Origin: Tamarix chinensis
Lineage: Eukaryota > Streptophyta > Magnoliopsida > Caryophyllales > Tamaricaceae
NCBI GenBank assembly: GCA_030549775.1
Contig: CM060173.1
Location: forward strand, 558,001-622,000
Direction: 5' to 3'
DNA length: 64,000 nt
Shown here: piece after piece, positions 59,658 through 64,000 of the stretch
Layout: the number at the start of each line of letters is the position of its first letter
Numbering within the stretch: position 1 is the stretch's first letter
Translations under genes and position numbers: made by a program
The notes under the pieces: generated by a model
Databases searched by the model: none
What the model saw: only the letters and a program-made list of their open reading frames with translations
Told to the model about the DNA's origin: nothing

Positions 59658-59823
59658 TGTCGGTTGTTTAACTGATTTGACGTTGGCTGGGTTGTTTTTG
59701 GATTGTCTAAAGCACGAGTTGCGTTTAAGGGCTCCTCTGAATTGCTGTTTACTGCTTAGAGTGAACAATTTCTCTCTCTCTCTCTCTTATTGTTCAAGGA
59801 TGGATTTGATCTCCAGCTGTAAG
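59658..59823 (+). pseudogene. Candidate first coding exon, possibly SIZ1-type SUMO E3 ligase (5' fragment)
   Basis: After the acceptor at 59657 the exon runs through a (CT)n stretch to ATG at 59800 in the context TTCAAGGATGG. It encodes MDLISSCK and ends AAG|GTGCAT, a donor-like site. Plant SIZ1 proteins begin MDL(x)(x)(S/N)CK followed by (D/E)KL(A/S)YFRIKELKDVL (SAP domain), and a short first coding exon ending after CK would fit. No DKLAYF continuation is found in the 4 kb downstream, which is repeat and LINE. So this is either the broken 5' end of such a gene or a chance match of eight residues. Confidence 0.3.
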
Positions 59824-60700
59824 GTGCATTACCCTCTCTTCTCGTGTGCTCTCTTTAGCTATGAACGGGTCTCATATATTTAGTATTATGTGTTGTTCAA
59901 TTGGTTTCCATACTGCTAATTCACTACGATTTATCCTGTATGCTGTTGGAATTTATGCATGTGACCGTGTGTTCTTGTTACCGGTTTACTGTTAGCCTTT
60001 TACGTAGTTCATAGTTTGGTGTTTCTATCTTGTTTAAGTCATTCTGGTTTTGTCTCTTTGATGCATGTGTACTGCAAATCAAAATCTTTGCATCTAACCA
60101 GCAGAAGTAAATAACCCACTTCATTGACTATTGTGGTGTGTGTAATGAAAATTGTGAGTTCATGATCCTTTTATTATACCCTCCACATGATTGAGTTCTG
60201 AAGAAATGTCTCTCCCAGGGGAATGTGAAAACTGGGGAAGAACCGGAAACTGATCATAATGTTTCCAACCACGCAATCAACACTTTTTCCTTATGTGGTT
60301 ATGTTGATTGTTCTCTTTAGGCGATTCAATTCTGTATCTCAGACAAATAGGAAAATATCTCAGAAGTCTGTCTTATTTGCAAAAATGCTGACGGAAAGTC
60401 CTATTCATTTGATATAAAAAAAATGGGAAATATAAAGTTAAATGCATATAACCCAATATTTAAAGAATCTCAATCTCCCGATCAAAAGGGGCTGGTTGCA
60501 AAGGCCGTTGGTAGAGCAATGCGGAGGTGGATAATTTATATTGTAATACCAATTACTAATTTTTGCATTGTGGATTTGGGCATTTGGCTGTTGTCTCTTA
60601 TGCTTCCATTGATTTTATGGGAGGTGGGGTTCCCACATAAAATCTTTTTGTTGCTCGTCCCCATGTAATATGTCGATAATTTTACATGCTTAATTAGTTT
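59824..60700 (+). other. Intron-like or untranslated sequence, no recognised gene
   Basis: T-rich, intron-like composition. A possible exon at 60221-60300 (after TCTCCCAG; encodes GNVKTGEEPETDHNVSNHAI) would be in frame with the exon ending at 59823, but I do not recognise it. An 81-codon frame at 60423-60668 has hydrophobic stretches and no known motif. Confidence 0.3.
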
Positions 60701-61477
60701 CGCAAAGCGATTTTAATGGATCGTCAAATCTAATCTATTATCCAATTTTCCATGTTAAGATTTGCACCTCCTCCTTTCTTTGTTAAGGTTATACTCTACA
60801 TCGATAGGTGGATAAATGCCAACCACCGTGGCAAGGCCCTTTATTAAAAATAATAATACTATTTTTGGAATTACCATTTTTTTAAAATTTTAAAGATAGT
60901 TGTTGATTTGGATGTTTTTGTTTGGATTAGGAAGGATTTTGTGCAACGCATCATCATTATCATATTAGAAAATGTTGGTGTTTTGGTTTTGAGAAAAATG
61001 AATAGTTACGGATTTTGTCCAAATGGAGCATTTATTGTTTAATAAGAGCCTCAAATGTCAATCAAGGAGGAGAGGCTTAGATCAACCTTGAATTAAGCGC
61101 GAAAAAGAAACCAATGGTGGATGCAACAACAATTGCAAGTGACTCACCACTAGTCAAACTTGTTCACTATGTGTTGGATCACAGACCTATGCAATTGAGA
61201 TACCCAAATGTTTCATAATAGCCTCTAATTGCTTGTGGTACACATTTCAAAAGTATTTTGAAACAAAAATGTTGAAGAACATTAAGGAGACATGCATTAT
61301 TGGAAGAGTTTGTATTATTAAAATTTTTGAACGACAACATACTAAACAAACCCTGAAAGAAGGTTCTAATTTTTGACGGGAAATCATTGGCTCTAAAGGG
61401 GTGAGGAGAGAGATTGGTAGACTACCAATCATTCTTAGGAGCCTTATTCTCGCATATTCCTCAATTGTACATAAATA
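60701..61477. other. No gene recognised
   Basis: AT-rich, with short frames only, leading into the triplication. Confidence 0.4.
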
Positions 61478-62280
61478 AAGCTTGAAAAAGTTGGAAAAAC
61501 AATTGTATTTTTTCATTTCTAGTGGAATGATACCAAATACAACTATATATGAGGCATGGTATAAGGATCATAGAATATATGGTTCCATGCTTTTGGAAAT
61601 CATCTTTTGGAATGCTTTCATGTTGGTAGTACTAGTCCGATTGATAGTGGGTATTACTAGTATTTTTATTGAGGTTGAAAAGATAAGGAGAGTTAGAGTG
61701 GCAACAATTTTTATTGTGTCCAATTGTATAAATGCGTGGCAACAATTAAGCTTGAAAAAGTTGGAAAAACAATTGTATTTTTTCATTTCTAGTGGAATGA
61801 TACCAAATACAACTATATATGAGGCATGGTATAAGGATCATAGAATATATGGTTCCATGCTTTTGGAAATCATCTTTTGGAATGCTTTCATGTTGGTAGT
61901 ACTAGTCCGATTGATAGTGGGTATTACTAGTATTTTTATTGAGGTTGAAAAGATAAGGAGAGTTAGAGTGGCAACAATTTTTATTGTGTCCAATTGTATA
62001 AATGCGTGGCAACAATTAAGCTTGAAAAAGTTGGAAAAACAATTGTATTTTTTCATTTCTAGTGGAATGATACCAAATACAACTATATATGAGGCATGGT
62101 ATAAGGATCATAGAATATATGGTTCCATGCTTTTGGAAATCATCTTTTGGAATGCTTTCATGTTGGTAGTACTAGTCCGATTGATAGTGGGTATTACTAG
62201 TATTTTTATTGAGGTTGAAAAGATAAGGAGAGTTAGAGTGGCAACAATTTTTATTGTGTCCAATTGTATAAATGCGTGGC
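61478..62280. repeat. Perfect tandem triplication, 270-bp unit
   Basis: Units start at AAGCTTG: 61478, 61748 and 62018. The three copies are identical by eye over their whole length; the last lacks seven bases, giving 2.97 copies. The edges are sharp: TAAATAAAG before the first and GCGTGGC|TTCATATT after the last. No short direct repeat flanks the block apart from the shared AAG. Because 270 is a multiple of three, one plus-strand frame stays open across all copies. Confidence 0.95.
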
Positions 62281-62294
62281 TTCATATTATATAA
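61482..62294 (+). CDS. 270-codon repeat frame created by the triplication, doubtful gene
   Basis: It starts MKKLEKQLYFFISSGMIPNT and repeats a 90-residue unit three times, then ends INAWLHII. Each unit has a charged start, a hydrophobic segment long enough to cross a membrane (IIFWNAFMLVVLVRLIVGIT) and a basic end (EKIRRVRVATIFIV). A real protein would thus have about three to six membrane passes. There is no codon bias, no promoter, no homolog that I know and an AT-rich setting; openness in one frame of one 270-bp unit is unremarkable. I think it is more likely a chance frame. Confidence 0.2.
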   Translation: MKKLEKQLYFFISSGMIPNTTIYEAWYKDHRIYGSMLLEIIFWNAFMLVVLVRLIVGITSIFIEVEKIRRVRVATIFIVSNCINAWQQLSLKKLEKQLYFFISSGMIPNTTIYEAWYKDHRIYGSMLLEIIFWNAFMLVVLVRLIVGITSIFIEVEKIRRVRVATIFIVSNCINAWQQLSLKKLEKQLYFFISSGMIPNTTIYEAWYKDHRIYGSMLLEIIFWNAFMLVVLVRLIVGITSIFIEVEKIRRVRVATIFIVSNCINAWLHII

Positions 62295-62449
62295 CTATCC
62301 TAGTGTATGTGTAGTATTGCTAACAATTTCCATGATCACAAAAATAATGATATATTTCTATAAACAAGAAATAATTTATTTCATAGATACAAATATTATG
62401 TACACCTAATTAGCACCACCTATCTATACAATTAATAACACTTGTAGAC
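62281..62449. other. Short AT-rich gap before the LINE
   Basis: No gene. Probably includes the 3' untranslated part of the minus-strand LINE; no clear poly-T tail is seen. Confidence 0.35.
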
Positions 62450-64000
62450 AACTTATAAACACCTACTTGCTATACTTCTAGCGATACAAGGATGCAACTA
62501 TGAGAAGTTTATATCAAGCATTCAAATAATTGTGTATTCCTTATTCTCCAATCTCATATACAACATGTGCTAAGCACTTTGCCGTAAAGAAAAACTCTAG
62601 CTTTACCACCCTTGTTGACTCATGCTAGTGTCTTATGCTGTTGGTCCCATCCAACTATAGGATCTCTTTACGGTTCAAGCAACCCTGAATACACCTCCAC
62701 ACTTGTCATAATTAAGGATATTCTAGAAAGTGGCTAGCAGATTCTTTGAAGAACGATGCATTACAAATCAACAAATGAAATTATAAGAGCAACCCTATGA
62801 TTCCTATCCTTAGTAGATAATTTACCTAATGGGAGGAAGAACAGGTGTTTTCATGAGTAGGACTACACCAAACAGTCTTCCACCAAACAATAATCGGGAA
62901 TCAATGTCTTCATATACACATACATGACTAATGTTATAATCACCCATGCTTGGTAGGTCTTGAGACATCATGCATGATCGACTCTTCAACCCCAAAGTGC
63001 ACTTTATTGTCGATAGATTTCAAATAGTATCTCGCCTAAGGTATATGCTATGGATCCATTGGATCAATAAACTATCCTTGTGGTTGATGTCCCGCAAATG
63101 CTTCCTAATAGCGGCTACTTTCCAAGCACTAAAATCAATAAAGTGTAGACCACCTTCTTTTTTAATCAAGCGCATGAACACCATGCAACTAGGGCTTTAG
63201 AGCTGGGAGCTGCTTTACCAATCTTAAAAAAAAAGCAACAAACACCGATAATGATAGTGATACTCTTCTTTGGGAAGAGGAATAATGGATTTTGGTACAT
63301 CTTGATGCTAAAAGCAACATATTCAAGGAGTTGGAGTCGGCTTGCGTAAGATAGAAGCTTACTAGCTCAGCCCCTAATTTGCCCCACAATGACCAAATCC
63401 ACCCAAGGAATGGATAGGTAGATTACCCTTAGTAACAGAAGGATTCTTTTGTGGATGAATTGACTCTACTGAAAAACACTGGGCATTTCTGTGGATTAAC
63501 GGAGAGTGAAAAGACTAAAGTTTCTTTGACAAGGAAGATCCCCTCTACAAATTAATAGCATGCCATCATTAATAAGCCCATCATGCTTGCACATAGGATG
63601 CCTATGAAACCCGATATCTGTCCACCGAATCTTGAGTTGTCTTGTCAAACACTTCACCATCAAAACAAACATGTATGGGGAAGTGGATCTCCTTGTTGAA
63701 TACCCTAGTGACCTAGAAACAAAGGCAACAATCAACCATTAAACAACAAAGAGTAGGATATTGAAGGGGCTCATCCCGTTACGAGCTTGATGAAATGGAG
63801 CAAAAATTGTAGGGCATGTAGCATATGCTTTAGGAAACTCCAATCCACAAAGTCATGGGCCTTCTTAATATCAAGCTTCAACATGTATCGAGGTGAGACA
63901 AATTTCCTACTATACATCCTTTCCCACTCATGGGCTCGAAAAATAGTCACCTATTACCTTGTCCTTAATAAAAGTAGATTGTGATAGATCAATAGTTAGG
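62450..64000 (-). mobile_element. Decayed LINE, minus strand, runs off the window
   Basis: Read on the minus strand from 64000 down: a KAYDxVDW-like block (near 63880-63820), SPYMFVLMVKCLTRQLKI with FHRHPMCKHDGL (63700-63560, upstream of the RT active site, which reads INDGMLLICRGD instead of FADDLMLF), ASKLLSYASRLQLLEYV (near 63360), KALVAW (near 63195), a zf-RVT-like ASSKESASHFLEYP (near 62750) and a terminal RIRNTQLFE (near 62540). This is the order of an L1-type plant LINE. Stops and a lost catalytic Asp show that it is dead. Its 5' part lies beyond the window. Confidence 0.8.

Noticed and set aside
61247..62056. Minus-strand frames (72-89 codons) in the triplication
   Set aside because: Shadow frames of the 270-bp repeat, one per unit; no independent support.
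63189..63735. Minus-strand frames that could be called separate genes
   Set aside because: Pieces of a single decayed LINE reverse transcriptase in different frames.

Overview
This window looks like gene-poor nuclear DNA of a flowering plant. It is AT-rich and filled with nested, decaying transposable elements. The evidence is an Athila-type Ty3/gypsy retrotransposon with its tRNA-Asp-like primer site, a CACTA transposon, a Helitron, two plant-type LINEs, and a family of very long LTRs with TGTAAC...TTACA ends. I see no rRNA or tRNA gene, no CRISPR array and no intact protein-coding gene. I cannot name the species.

Layout. 1-512 is the tail of a long LTR that starts outside the window. 513-3938 holds decayed repeats and a worn LTR of the same superfamily. 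3939-26385 is one Athila-like element with two LTRs, a primer-binding site, broken gag, protease, RT, RNase H and integrase, a broken env-position ORF and a polypurine tract. It was split by two later insertions: a 3.8-kb solo LTR (6724-10501, TSD TCCCA) and a 6.4-kb CACTA element (10549-16963, TSD TTC). The CACTA element carries two exons of a receptor-like kinase. The Athila element itself sits inside another long LTR, whose end is at 26391-26469. 27950-31254 is a decayed plus-strand LINE. 31255-33955 holds a probable inverted LINE scrap, two unrecognised open stretches and a minisatellite.

33959-50242 is a stack of long LTRs: a fragment (33959-34998), a reverse-oriented LTR (34999-45061) split by another (about 38140-43425), and a solo LTR with a perfect GGGGG duplication (45342-50242). 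Another probable solo LTR lies at 52440-55670. These LTRs share a cluster of CCGGTGGACCGG hairpins or its relics, a strongly strand-biased GC-rich block next to an AT-rich end and, in two of them, about a kilobase of roughly 30-bp minisatellite. 56763-58573 is a non-autonomous Helitron inserted between A and T. 58575-60700 is the only stretch that looks like ordinary genic DNA: a possible promoter, 5' UTR intron and first coding exon, perhaps of a SIZ1-type SUMO ligase. 61478-62280 is a perfect tandem triplication of a 270-bp unit. About 62450-64000 is a minus-strand LINE that runs off the window.

Nothing here works as a pathway. The value of the window lies in its insertion chronology, the captured kinase exons, the structured repeats inside the long LTRs and the recent perfect triplication. 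Boundaries called from terminal motifs and target duplications are firm; family names come from remembered motifs and were not searched.
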